Under the pieces are notes generated by a model that made no database searches, was not told the origin of the DNA, and saw only the letters and a list, made by a program, of their open reading frames with translations. From JALORV01 sp963775635 (GTDB lineage Bacteria > Pseudomonadota > Gammaproteobacteria > Burkholderiales > Burkholderiaceae_F): a stretch of 64,000 bases of DNA. Location of the stretch: assembly GCA_963775635.1 (NCBI GenBank), contig CAVZJO010000010.1:124001-188000 (forward strand), given 5' to 3'. Position numbers and translations under genes: made by a program. Positions 43,187 to 52,625 of this stretch are shown piece by piece (within the stretch, counting starts at the first letter, position 1; the number at the start of each line of letters is the position of its first letter).

Positions 43187-43239
43187 CGGCGACTCCGGTT
43201 CACTGCGGCATCCTAGCATCGGCATGCGACGATTCATGC

Positions 43240-46002
43240 ATGATGCGCAGGGGTAACCCGGTGACCACCACAGGCATCGATCAGTCGCTGAGGCACGACA
43301 TCCGCCTGCTGGGCCAGTTGCTCGGCCAGGTGCTGCGCACGCACGAGGGCGACACGCTGTACGACGCGGTCGAGGACATACGCCAGACAGCACTACGCTT
43401 CCGCCGCGACGAGGACCCGGCGGCCGCAAAACGGCTCGACATGCTGCTGCGCAAGCTGTCGCGCGACGACACCATCGCGGTCGTTCGCTCTTTCAGCTAT
43501 TTCTCCCATCTCGCCAACATCGCCGAGGACCGTCACTTGGTGCGACGGCAATCGACCGACCGGCCCGACCGGCCGGGAACCCTGGCGCACGCGATAGCGG
43601 CGCTGCACGCGCGCGGCGCCGGCGGCCACCGGCTCGCCTCGCTGCTGGCGAATGCGTGCCTGATGCCGGTGCTGACCGCGCATCCGACCGAGGTTCGGCG
43701 CAAGAGCATCCTCGATGCCGAGCAGTCGATCGCCTCGCTGATCGAGGCGCGTGCCGCCGCGCCTGCCGAGCGTCACGCGGAACTGGACGAGCAGTTGCTC
43801 GCGGCCATCTCGACGCTATGGCAGACACGCATGCTGCGATCCGCGAAGCTGACCGTCTACGACGAGATCGAGAACGCGCTCGCGTACTGGCGTACGACTT
43901 TTCTGCGCGAGATCCCTGCTCTCTACTGTCAGCTCGAGCGCGCCGCACACCTTGCTGAGCCGATCCCGCCGTTCCTGGCGCTGGGCAGCTGGATCGGCGG
44001 CGATCGCGACGGACATCCACATGTAACCGCCGACACGATGCGCGCCGCGTTGAGATCTCACGCCGCGACGATGTTCGAACACTACGCCGGCGCCGTCCAT
44101 GCGCTGGGTGCCGAACTGTCGATGTCACGCCTTCTGACTCCGGTCAGCGCCGCGCTCGATGCACTGGCGCAGGCGAGTCCCGATCCGTCGCACCAGCGTG
44201 CCGACGAACCGTACCGGCGCGCACTGACCGGTGTCTACGCCCGGCTGCTGGCGACGGCACGGCAACTCGGCGTGGCGCTGCACGTGCGCGCTGCCGTCGG
44301 CGAAGCGGCACCATACGAGCGCGCCGATGCGTTGCGCGCCGATCTGGCCGTCGTCGCGGACTCGTTGCGACAGAACGGCAGCGAGGGAGTCGCGCAGCTG
44401 CGCGTCGAGCCTCTGGTGCGCACGATCGAGGTGTTCGGATTCCACGGCGCGACGCTCGACCTGCGGCAGAGCTCGGATGTGATCGAGTCGGTCGTAGCCG
44501 AGCTGCTGGCGGCCGCCGAGGTCTCGCCGGATTACACGCAGCTCGCCGAACCCGAACGCATCCGGCTGCTGTCGCGCGAACTGGCGCACGCGCGCCCGCT
44601 GGTATCGGCGCACCTCGCCTACAGCGCGAGCACCCGCTCGGAGCTGGCGGTGTTCAACGCCGCGCGCGAGCTGCGCGGCGAGTTCGGCACGCGCGCGATC
44701 GAGCGCCACATCGTGTCGCACACCGAATCGCTGTCCGATCTGCTCGAGGTCGCGCTGTTGCAGAAAGAGTGCGGCCTGCTCGGCGGCATCGAACAGCGCC
44801 ACTGCCGGCTGATGGTCGTGCCGCTGTTCGAAACAATCGCCGACCTCGAGCGGGCGCCGGCGATCATGCACGAGCTGTGGGCGCACCCGGGGCTGCGCAG
44901 CCTGCTGCTCGCGCCGGCGCAGCGCGAGCCGCTGCAGGAGGTGATGCTCGGCTATTCGGACAGCAACAAGGACGGCGGCTTCTTGATGTCGACCTGGCAG
45001 CTGTACCGCACGACGCAGGCGTTGACGCGACTCGCCGACGAACATCGCGTGCTGCTGCGCCTGTTTCACGGACGCGGCGGCACGGTCGGGCGCGGTGGCG
45101 GACCCAGTTACGAAGCGATCCTCGCCCAGCCGCCGGGCAGCGTGCGCGGTCAACTGCGGCTGACCGAGCAGGGCGAGATCATCCAGGCGAAGTACGCCGA
45201 TCCGCGACTGGGCCGCAGCCATCTCGAGACGCTGCTCGCCGCGCTGCTGGAAGCGAGCCTCGCACCGGCCGGTCTGGATGCGGCGCGGGAGCGCGACTAC
45301 GAGATCGCGATGGACGAGATCGCGCGCCATTCGCACCGCGCTTATCGCACACTCGTCTACGAGACCGAAGGGTTCGCCGAGTACTTCTTCAGCGCCACGC
45401 CTATTGCCGAGATCATGGAGCTCAACATCGGCAGCCGTCCGGCCGCACGGCGCTTTACCGGGCGCATCGAGGACTTGCGGGCGATTCCGTGGGTGTTCTC
45501 GTGGGGCCAGTGCCGCATCCTGCTGCCCGGCTGGTACGGATTCGGCAGCGGCGTCGAGGGATGGCTGGCCGATGGCACAGCACGCGCTCGGCGCGAACGC
45601 GCCGCGCTGCTCGTCGAGATGGCGCGCGAGTGGCCATTTTTTCGCACGCTGCTGTCGAACATCGAGATGGTGCTGGCCAAGGCCGATCTGGCGATCGGTA
45701 CGCGCTATGCGCGGCTTGCGCGCGACCGCCGCCGCGGGGCAGCGATTCTCGCGGCGATCCGCCGCGAAGCGACGCTGACGACCCGCCATTTGCTGGCGAT
45801 CCGCGGGCAGCGCCAGCTCCTCGAGTCCAATCCAGATCTGCTGAACTCGCTGAAGCATCGCCTGCCCTACATCGACCCGCTGAATCACCTGCAGGTCGAG
45901 CTGATCAAGCGCCATCGCGCCGGCACCACCGATGAGCGGATCAAGCGCGGCATCCACCTGACCATCAACGGAATCTCGGCCGGACTGCGCAACACCGGCT
46001 AG
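43240..46002 (+). CDS. ppc: Phosphoenolpyruvate carboxylase
   Basis: A 920-residue anaplerotic enzyme making oxaloacetate from PEP and bicarbonate. Catalytic His at about residue 148 in LTAHPTEVRRKSI, LGSWIGGDRDGHPHVT, the GYSDSNKDGGFLMSTWQLYR loop at about 570, FHGRGGTVGRGGGPSYEAIL at about 610, and the C-terminal active-site and effector residues in HLTINGISAGLRNTG. The start may be the ATG at 43240 or the GTG at 43261; the family alignment does not decide. Confidence 0.96.
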   Translation: MMRRGNPVTTTGIDQSLRHDIRLLGQLLGQVLRTHEGDTLYDAVEDIRQTALRFRRDEDPAAAKRLDMLLRKLSRDDTIAVVRSFSYFSHLANIAEDRHLVRRQSTDRPDRPGTLAHAIAALHARGAGGHRLASLLANACLMPVLTAHPTEVRRKSILDAEQSIASLIEARAAAPAERHAELDEQLLAAISTLWQTRMLRSAKLTVYDEIENALAYWRTTFLREIPALYCQLERAAHLAEPIPPFLALGSWIGGDRDGHPHVTADTMRAALRSHAATMFEHYAGAVHALGAELSMSRLLTPVSAALDALAQASPDPSHQRADEPYRRALTGVYARLLATARQLGVALHVRAAVGEAAPYERADALRADLAVVADSLRQNGSEGVAQLRVEPLVRTIEVFGFHGATLDLRQSSDVIESVVAELLAAAEVSPDYTQLAEPERIRLLSRELAHARPLVSAHLAYSASTRSELAVFNAARELRGEFGTRAIERHIVSHTESLSDLLEVALLQKECGLLGGIEQRHCRLMVVPLFETIADLERAPAIMHELWAHPGLRSLLLAPAQREPLQEVMLGYSDSNKDGGFLMSTWQLYRTTQALTRLADEHRVLLRLFHGRGGTVGRGGGPSYEAILAQPPGSVRGQLRLTEQGEIIQAKYADPRLGRSHLETLLAALLEASLAPAGLDAARERDYEIAMDEIARHSHRAYRTLVYETEGFAEYFFSATPIAEIMELNIGSRPAARRFTGRIEDLRAIPWVFSWGQCRILLPGWYGFGSGVEGWLADGTARARRERAALLVEMAREWPFFRTLLSNIEMVLAKADLAIGTRYARLARDRRRGAAILAAIRREATLTTRHLLAIRGQRQLLESNPDLLNSLKHRLPYIDPLNHLQVELIKRHRAGTTDERIKRGIHLTINGISAGLRNTG

Positions 46003-46090
46003 CTGCCGAATCGAGCGTGCCGGCACTATCGATTTGATCTACATTGCACGTCGGTCGGAAACGTCAACCGGTATCGACACAGGAGGAGAT

Positions 46091-47080
46091 ATGCCTGCAT
46101 TTACTCGACGCACGCTCGTACGCGTCGCTGCCGCCTCGGCGTGTGCTGCGGTTCTCGCCGCTGCGAATTCCGCATGGGCGCAGGGCTATCCGTCGCGACC
46201 GATCACCATCATCGTTCCGTGGGGCGCGGGCGGCGGCACGGATGCGACGGCTCGCATCATCGGCAGCCTGCTCGAGAAGGAACTGGGTCAGCCGGTCAAT
46301 GTCGTCAACCGCACAGGAGGAAGCGGAGTCGTCGGGCACGCGGCGATCGCGTCGGCCGCACCGGATGGCTACACGCTTGGGCTGGCGACGGTCGAGATAG
46401 GAATGATGCACTGGCAGGGGCTCACGGATCTGACCGGAGCCTCGTATACGCCGCTGGCCCTGGTTAACACCGACCCGGCCGGAGTCCAGGTTCGCGCCGA
46501 TGCTCCGTACAAGTCGATCAATGATCTGCTCGCGGCAATCAAGGCGAATCCGGGCAAGCTGAAGGCGTCCGGCACGGGTCAAGGCGGCATCTGGCATCTG
46601 GCGCTCGCCGGGCTGCTGCGTGACCAGAAGATCGATCCGGCCGCGGTTCCCTGGGTTCCGAGTAACGGCGCCGCACCCGGGTTACAGGACATGGTCGCCG
46701 GCGGCGTCGATATCGCGCCGGTGTCGCTGCCTGAGGCGCGCGCGCTGATCGATGCCGGCAAGGTCAAGAGCCTGGTCATCATGAATGACAAACCGTCCGC
46801 CCTTTATCCAAACGTGCCGACGCTGAAGGCTGCCATCGGCAGCGACTGGACCACGGCCGCATGGCGCGGCATGGTCGCGCCAAAGGGTATTCCGGCCGAG
46901 GCGCGCGACAAGCTGGCCGCCGCACTTCAGAAAATTGTCGCGAGCAAGGAATACACCGACTTCATGAGCAGCCGAGGATATGGCGTCGTCTATGCGGGCC
47001 CTGATGATTTCGCCAGGTACATGGCCAAGTCCGATACCGAGCTGGGCGCAACGATGAAAGCAGTAGGCATCGCTAAGTAG
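46091..47080 (+). CDS. Tripartite tricarboxylate transporter substrate-binding protein (Bug family)
   Basis: This 329-residue periplasmic binding protein of the Bug/TctC family has a Tat-like or Sec signal (TRRTLVRVAAASACAAVLAA, cleavage near AWAQ). The mature part begins YPSRPITIIVPWGAGGGTDA, the family's ligand-loop signature, followed by VVNRTGGSGVVGHAAIASAA and PDGYTLGLATVEIGMMHWQG. The start at 46091 follows AGGAGGAG. It is the first gene of a complete TTT system (binding protein, TctB, TctA). The ligand is not predictable, since Bug proteins take many carboxylates and amides. Confidence 0.93.
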   Translation: MPAFTRRTLVRVAAASACAAVLAAANSAWAQGYPSRPITIIVPWGAGGGTDATARIIGSLLEKELGQPVNVVNRTGGSGVVGHAAIASAAPDGYTLGLATVEIGMMHWQGLTDLTGASYTPLALVNTDPAGVQVRADAPYKSINDLLAAIKANPGKLKASGTGQGGIWHLALAGLLRDQKIDPAAVPWVPSNGAAPGLQDMVAGGVDIAPVSLPEARALIDAGKVKSLVIMNDKPSALYPNVPTLKAAIGSDWTTAAWRGMVAPKGIPAEARDKLAAALQKIVASKEYTDFMSSRGYGVVYAGPDDFARYMAKSDTELGATMKAVGIAK

Positions 47081-47107
47081 ACCGTCGAGCGCCGACAGCA
47101 CGCGGAC

Positions 47108-47580
47108 GTGAAGCTCAACGACGCCGTCTTCGGGCTCCTGTTGCTCGCGCTGGGCTTGACGGTCGTCGTTGTCGCGGCATCGTTTCCGACCGTTCCGGCG
47201 CAACGTGTCGGTCCAGCACTGTTTCCCACGCTGATTGCAATCGGCCTCGCCGGCGGCGGCGTCATCCTGATGGTTCGCGGCTGGCGACAGCGCGCAGCGG
47301 TTCCTGTGCTCCGGTGGGAATCATGGATGCGATCGCCGCGACACGTCGCAGGTTTATCGCCGTCATCGGCTCGGTCGCGTTCTACCTGACCGTGGTCAAT
47401 CGGCTGGGGTTTCTTTTGACCTCGTTCGCGATCCTGACGGTGCTCTTTCGCGTGTTCGGCGTTGCGTGGAGCCGGGCCTTCGCCATCGCGGCGGTCGCCA
47501 GCTTCGCGATTCACTTCGCGTTCTACAAGCTGCTGCGTGTGCCGCTTCCGTGGGGAGTGCTGACCGACTACGCCTGGTAG
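47108..47580 (+). pseudogene. TctB-type small TTT membrane subunit, frame broken once
   Basis: A GTG-initiated frame encodes DAVFGLLLLALGLTVVVVAA, PTVPAQRVGPALFPTLIAIG and LAGGGVILMVRGWRQRAAVP. After a lost base near 47310-47330 the rest continues as AIAATRRRFIAVIGSVAFYL, VVNRLGFLLTSFAILTVLFR and the tail to WGVLTDYAW. Together this gives about 157 residues with four helices, normal for TctB. It lies between the Bug protein and TctA genes. The frame break is probably a sequencing indel, because both halves are otherwise intact. Confidence 0.8.
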
Positions 47581-47610
47581 CCGCTCAGCTTCAGCTCCCC
47601 GACGATTCCC

Positions 47611-49116
47611 ATGTGGTCGGCCCTCGCCCAGGCGTTCGCGACGGTTTTCGAGCCGTACACCATTCTGGTCATGGTGCTGGCGTCGCTCTTTGGCCTGTTC
47701 GTCGGTGCGGTGCCCGGACTGACGGCGACGATGGCAACCGCACTGCTGGTTCCGGTGACGTTCTTCATGCCGCCGATTCCCGCGATCGCAGCCATTGTCA
47801 CCGCGACGGCGATGGCAATATTTTCCGGCGACATTCCCGGCTGCCTGCTCCGCATACCGGGCACGCCAGCCTCGGCTGCCTATACCGACGAGGCGTTCGC
47901 GATGACCCGCAAGGGCGAAGCCGAACTCGCCCTCGGTGCGGGGCTCGTATTCTCGGCGGTCGGCGGACTCTTCGGCACTGCGGTACTGATCGTCGCAGCG
48001 CCGGCGTTAGCCGAATTCGCAATCCGGTTCAGCTCGTTCGAATACTTCTGGCTCGTTCTGCTGGGTCTGACGTGCGCGGTGTTCATCACGTCCGACCGTC
48101 CTCTGAAAGGCTTGGTGACACTATTCCTCGGCCTTTTGGTCGCGTGTGTCGGCCTTGGCAATCCGGCGGGCTTCCCGCGCTTCACGCTTGGCAACAATGA
48201 GTTGATGGCGGGCATCGGCATGATCCCGATGATGATTGGCATGTTCGCGGTTTCGGAAGTACTTCGATTCGCGGTCGACACGAGTCCGCCCGGCGAACTG
48301 GTGGTCGACCGCGTCGGCAATGTAATCACGGGTCAGTGGAGGCTTGCGAAGAAGTACTGGGTTCAGATCCTTCGCGGCAGCTCGCTCGGTACGCTGGTCG
48401 GCGCGCTGCCGGGCGCGGGAGCCGATATTGCGGCCTGGATGTCGTACGCGGTCAGCAAAAAGTTTTCGAAGGAACCGCAGAAGTTCGGCACCGGCCACGT
48501 CGAAGGCATCGTCGAGTCGGGCTCGGCCAACAACAGCGCACTGGCCGGCGCATGGATTCCGGCGCTGGTTTTCGGCATTCCCGGCGATTCGATCACTGCC
48601 ATCGTGATCGGCGTGCTCTACATGAAGAACCTCAATCCCGGACCGACACTGTTCACGACCAACCCGCAGAACATCTACGCGGTCTTCATGCTGTTCATCA
48701 TCGCCAACATCATCATGATTCCGCTCGGCATCTTGTGCATCAAGGTTGCCAAGCAGATCCTCAAGGTCCCGCGCCGGATTCTGATGCCGCTGATCCTGCT
48801 CTTCTGCATCGTGGGCACTTTTGCAATCAACAATTCGCTGTTCGATGTCGGCGTCATGCTGGTCGCCGGTATCGTCGCCTACGTCCTCGAAGACAACGGC
48901 TTTCCGATCGCGCCCGCGATTTTGGGGGTCGTGCTCGGCGGCATGCTCGAGGAAAACTTCGTGTCGTCGATCATCAAGGCGGAAGGAAACCTGCTCGAGT
49001 TTGTCGCGCGGCCGATCGCGGCAACGCTCGCCGCGGCCACGCTGCTGGTTTGGCTTGCGCCTTTCGCGCTGCGGCGCGCCCGGGCTTCCCGTGAGTCGGC
49101 GCGGAGTCGCGCCTGA
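47611..49116 (+). CDS. Tripartite tricarboxylate transporter permease TctA
   Basis: A 501-residue large membrane subunit of the TTT family. It has the TctA signature near the N-terminus (GLFVGAVPGLTATMATALLV) and the repeat in the second half (LVGALPGAGADIAAWMSYAV, GIVESGSANNSALAGAWIPA, LVFGIPGDSITAIVIGVLYM), which together form the two-fold repeated core. About eleven helices are expected. It is the third gene of the TTT operon and converges with algR. Confidence 0.94.
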   Translation: MWSALAQAFATVFEPYTILVMVLASLFGLFVGAVPGLTATMATALLVPVTFFMPPIPAIAAIVTATAMAIFSGDIPGCLLRIPGTPASAAYTDEAFAMTRKGEAELALGAGLVFSAVGGLFGTAVLIVAAPALAEFAIRFSSFEYFWLVLLGLTCAVFITSDRPLKGLVTLFLGLLVACVGLGNPAGFPRFTLGNNELMAGIGMIPMMIGMFAVSEVLRFAVDTSPPGELVVDRVGNVITGQWRLAKKYWVQILRGSSLGTLVGALPGAGADIAAWMSYAVSKKFSKEPQKFGTGHVEGIVESGSANNSALAGAWIPALVFGIPGDSITAIVIGVLYMKNLNPGPTLFTTNPQNIYAVFMLFIIANIIMIPLGILCIKVAKQILKVPRRILMPLILLFCIVGTFAINNSLFDVGVMLVAGIVAYVLEDNGFPIAPAILGVVLGGMLEENFVSSIIKAEGNLLEFVARPIAATLAAATLLVWLAPFALRRARASRESARSRA

Positions 49117-49131
49117 TGCAAACCGCCGAGA

Positions 49132-49905
49132 CTACTGGCGGGCGGCCGCCTTGACCGTCGGCCACTGTCGGCGGCTGATGGGCAGCCGCTCGGTGACATC
49201 CTTCAGCAGCACTTCCCAGTGGCCTTCGGAGGACTCGCCGTCCTCGTCGACGCTGCCGCGCACCCGCTGGAAACCGAGGATCGCCCTGCGCGCCACCAGC
49301 GCGTTGCGGTGGATGCGGACGAAGCGCTCGCCAAACTCGCTTTCCAGCGACGTCAGCGATTCCTCGGTCAGGTGCTCGCGCGCAGCGGTGCGGATCGTGA
49401 CGTACTTGAGTTCCGCTCGCAGATAAACGATCTCGTCGACCGGAACCAGGATCATCCGGCCGCGCTCGGACACCGTCATGTGCGAACGCACCGACCCGAT
49501 GGTCTTGGCCAGGGCCTCGATCCTCGGCTCGTGCGTTTTGAAGCGCTCGGCGCGTGCCAGCGCTGCCACCAGCCGTTCAGCCCGCACCGGCTTCATCAGG
49601 TAGTCGAGGGCGCGCACCTCGAAGGCTTCAAGCGCGTGCTCGTCGTAGGCGGTGACGAAGATCACTGCGGGCGGATTGTTCCGTTGCGCGAGGTGACGTG
49701 CGACCTCGATGCCATTCATGTCCGGCATGTGCACGTCGAGCAGGACGACGTCCGGATTCAGGCGATCGACCTCCTCCAGCCCGTGGATGCCGCCGCCGGC
49801 CTCGCCGACCAGCTGCAGCGAGACCTGGTCCGAACAGTCGCGCAGCACTTGCCCCAGCCGCGCTCGCGCCGGAGGTTCGTCGTCGACGATCATCACGCTC
49901 AACAT
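49132..49905 (-). CDS. algR: LytTR response regulator AlgR-like
   Basis: This 257-residue regulator has a receiver domain (MLSVMIVDDEPPARARLGQV, Asp57 in VVLLDVHMPDMNGIEVARHL, VIFVTAYDEHALEAFEVRAL, DYLMKPVRAERLVAALARAE) and a LytTR DNA-binding domain (VDEIVYLRAELKYVTIRTAA, FVRIHRNALVARRAILGFQR). It forms an operon with the algZ-like kinase, 10 bp apart. The kinase-argH arrangement matches the conserved algZ-argH neighbourhood of Pseudomonas and betaproteobacteria, so the AlgR assignment is reasonable; the regulon is not known. Confidence 0.9.
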   Translation of the reverse strand: MLSVMIVDDEPPARARLGQVLRDCSDQVSLQLVGEAGGGIHGLEEVDRLNPDVVLLDVHMPDMNGIEVARHLAQRNNPPAVIFVTAYDEHALEAFEVRALDYLMKPVRAERLVAALARAERFKTHEPRIEALAKTIGSVRSHMTVSERGRMILVPVDEIVYLRAELKYVTIRTAAREHLTEESLTSLESEFGERFVRIHRNALVARRAILGFQRVRGSVDEDGESSEGHWEVLLKDVTERLPISRRQWPTVKAAARQ

Positions 49906-49915
49906 GCCCGACCCT

Positions 49916-50959
49916 TCACGCTCGCTTCTCGACCGGCAGCGTCATCGTCAGCTCGAAGCGATCGCGCCGGACCTGGGTCTCGATGCGCGCTTCGAGGTCG
50001 TAGATCAACGCCAGTCGCCCACGAATATTGGCCAGCCCGATCTGGTTACCCTCCCTTTCGGGCCGCTCCGGAGCGATCGGATTGCTGACGAAGATCTCCA
50101 GCGTGAATCCGTGCTGCCTGACGCGCACGAGGATGTCGGCGCGCCCCGCGAGCTTTTCCGCACCGTAGCGGATGGCGTTTTCGATCAGCGGCTGCAGGAG
50201 TAACTGTGGCACCTTTGCCCGGGGGTGGTATGCCCCGATTTGCCAGTCAACGGCCAGCCTATTTCCGAGCCGGGTCTGCTCGATCTCTACATAGTCGCGA
50301 CACAGCTCGATTTCCTGCGCAAGCGGCACCAGCTTGCGCGTGTCGGCCATCACCGCGCGGAACAGTTCGGCGATGCCTTCGAGCATCCGTTCGGCCTTGG
50401 CGGGATCAGACCGGATCACCGACAGCACCGCGTTCAGGCTGTTGAACAGGAAATGCGGCCGGATGCGCGACTGCAGCGCCTGGTACTTGGCCTCCACCAC
50501 AGCCGGCGAAAAGGCCCGTTCGCGCAGTTCGTAGTAGTGCTGTATGCCGGCGCCGAGCGCGCAGCCCGCCAGCGCGTGCGCAACCGGCGTCCACGGCCCG
50601 CCCGACTCGCGCAGCACGAGCGTCATCCCGTAGGCGACCAGGCCGGGGGTCAGCCACGCAATGGTCCGCTGCAGGATGACGTCGAGCAGCGGTAGCGCGC
50701 GCCGCTCGGCGCACCAGAGCATCAGCGTCGTCAGGGTGGCGGGCGCCGCAATGGCGGTAATGCGAAGGAATTGTGCGGCGAACTCCGCCGGCGAGGCCGA
50801 ATCGGCCAGCGCCGCGGTGAGCGACAGCGCGACGACGATCGCGATGACCCGCAGCAGCACGCCCATGTTGCAGCCGTCGGGTATCAGATGGCGCGGAGTC
50901 GGAATCGCCGTCTCGGCCCGAGCCAACGGACCATTTATCGCGGGTGGCGATGCTTTCAC
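49916..50959 (-). CDS. algZ: AlgZ/FimS-like sensor histidine kinase
   Basis: A 347-residue membrane kinase of the LytS type. The N-terminal LIPDGCNMGVLLRVIAIVVA corresponds to the conserved AlgZ PDFCN motif. Membrane helices follow up to about residue 140. The His motif IRPHFLFNSLNAVLSVIRSD contains the phospho-acceptor, the N-box is LLQPLIENAIRYG, and the G-box part reads VSNPI with NQIGLANIRGRLALIYD, as in AlgZ proteins that lack the usual DxGxG. It is divergent from argH and coupled to algR. Confidence 0.9.
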   Translation of the reverse strand: MKASPPAINGPLARAETAIPTPRHLIPDGCNMGVLLRVIAIVVALSLTAALADSASPAEFAAQFLRITAIAAPATLTTLMLWCAERRALPLLDVILQRTIAWLTPGLVAYGMTLVLRESGGPWTPVAHALAGCALGAGIQHYYELRERAFSPAVVEAKYQALQSRIRPHFLFNSLNAVLSVIRSDPAKAERMLEGIAELFRAVMADTRKLVPLAQEIELCRDYVEIEQTRLGNRLAVDWQIGAYHPRAKVPQLLLQPLIENAIRYGAEKLAGRADILVRVRQHGFTLEIFVSNPIAPERPEREGNQIGLANIRGRLALIYDLEARIETQVRRDRFELTMTLPVEKRA

Positions 50960-51039
50960 GTACCTATAATCGGCGACCGCATACGGCGCGATAGTGAGCC
51001 TTCGCGCAATTCGAAGGCCGCCCTCCCCTCGAAACGATT

Positions 51040-52485
51040 ATGTCAGAGCATTCCTCCGATCCGTCCGATCCCCTGTCCGCGAAAAGCAGCGCCTGGTCGG
51101 GCCGATTCGAGGAACCGGTTGCCGACTTCGTGCTGCGCTACACCGCATCGGTGGGATTCGACCGGCGCCTGGCCTTTGCGGACATCGAAGGATCGCTCGC
51201 CCATGCGGCGATGCTGGCTCGCGCGAAGATCATCTCAAAGGATGATCTCGCAGCGATCGAGCGTGGCTTGGCGCAGATCCGGTCGGATATCGAAGCTGGC
51301 GAGTTCCCGTGGAAACTCGAGCTCGAGGACGTGCACCTCAACATCGAGAAGCGGCTGACCGATCTCGTCGGCGACGCCGGCAAGCGGCTGCACACTGGCC
51401 GCTCACGCAACGACCAGGTGGCCACCGACCTGCGCCTGTGGCTGCGCGGCGAGATCGATCGCATCGTCGCCGCACTGCGCGCGCTGCAAAGTGAACTCGT
51501 CGCGCTGGCCGAGCGCCATGCGGAAAGCGTGATGCCGGGGTTCACCCACCTGCAGGTCGCCCAGCCCGTGACCTTCGGCCACCATCTGCTGGCCTACGTC
51601 GAGATGTTCGAGCGCGACCGCGAGCGGATGCTCGACGCACGCCGCCGCGTCAATCGGCTACCGCTGGGGGCGGCTGCGCTGGCCGGCACCACCTTCGCAA
51701 TCGATCGCGCATTCGTGGCTCAGCGACTGGGGTTCGAGGCCATCGCCGAGAATTCGCTCGACGCCGTCAGCGATCGCGACTTTGCGATCGAGTTCACGGC
51801 CGCCGCGGCGCTGCTGATGGTGCATGTTTCGCGGCTCGCCGAGGAACTGGTGCTGTGGATGAGTCCGCGCTATGGCTTCGTCCGGCTGCCCGACCGCTTC
51901 ACGACCGGCTCGTCGATCATGCCGCAGAAGAAGAACCCCGACGTCCCCGAACTCGCGCGCGGCAAGTCCGGACGCGTCATCGGTCATCTGGTCGGTTTGC
52001 TGACGCTGATGAAGGGCCAGCCGCTCGCCTACAACAAGGACAACCAGGAAGACAAGGAGCCGCTGTTCGACACGGTGGATACCGTGCTGGACACGCTACG
52101 GGCGTTCATCGAAATGGTGCCGGGCATCGAAGTCGATGTCGCGGCGATGCGGAGCGCGGCGGCAGAAGGTCACTCGACCGCGACCGACCTCGCCGACTAT
52201 CTGGTTCGGCGCGGTGTCCCGTTCCGGGAAGCCCACGAAGCGGCCGCGCGCGCCGTCAAGCTGGCAGCGACCCGCGGCGTCGAGCTGACCGATCTGCCAC
52301 TGCGCGAGCTACAGACGCTCTGCCCGCAGTGCGGCGACGATGTATTGAGCGTGCTGACCGTGGAAGGCTCGGTCGCCGCCCGCGACCACATTGGCGGAAC
52401 CGCACCGCGCCAGGTCCGCCAGCAGATCGAAGCGTGGAACCAGCGCCTCGCCCCCGCTGCGGCCAAAGGCAGGAGCACCGTCTGA
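51040..52485 (+). CDS. argH: Argininosuccinate lyase
   Basis: A 481-residue cytosolic enzyme of the fumarase/aspartase superfamily that splits argininosuccinate to arginine and fumarate. N-terminal SAWSGRFEEPVADFVLRYTA, DVHLNIEKRLTDLVGDAGKR, HTGRSRNDQVATDLRLWLRG, and the catalytic loop signature GSSIMPQKKNPDVPELARGK at about residues 290-310. The N-terminus carries about 18 extra Ser/Asp-rich residues. It is divergent from algZ with 80 bp between the starts. Confidence 0.96.
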   Translation: MSEHSSDPSDPLSAKSSAWSGRFEEPVADFVLRYTASVGFDRRLAFADIEGSLAHAAMLARAKIISKDDLAAIERGLAQIRSDIEAGEFPWKLELEDVHLNIEKRLTDLVGDAGKRLHTGRSRNDQVATDLRLWLRGEIDRIVAALRALQSELVALAERHAESVMPGFTHLQVAQPVTFGHHLLAYVEMFERDRERMLDARRRVNRLPLGAAALAGTTFAIDRAFVAQRLGFEAIAENSLDAVSDRDFAIEFTAAAALLMVHVSRLAEELVLWMSPRYGFVRLPDRFTTGSSIMPQKKNPDVPELARGKSGRVIGHLVGLLTLMKGQPLAYNKDNQEDKEPLFDTVDTVLDTLRAFIEMVPGIEVDVAAMRSAAAEGHSTATDLADYLVRRGVPFREAHEAAARAVKLAATRGVELTDLPLRELQTLCPQCGDDVLSVLTVEGSVAARDHIGGTAPRQVRQQIEAWNQRLAPAAAKGRSTV

Positions 52486-52625
52486 CCGATACTGCTGGTC
52501 TGCCCGCTCGGTCCGACGGTATAGTCGCCCAGCCGCAAGAGGGGAGCGGCAGTTGCGCCTTACCGTTTCCATAGCCTGCGGGACGCGACGCCCGCCGTCG
52601 CGCCCGTGATCTGAACGGAGGTCTC

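Noticed and set aside
44125..46026. A 633-residue open frame antisense to ppc
   Set aside because: It is a high-GC mirror of ppc, Arg/Gln/Ala-rich with no recognisable domain, while the plus strand encodes a complete PEP carboxylase.
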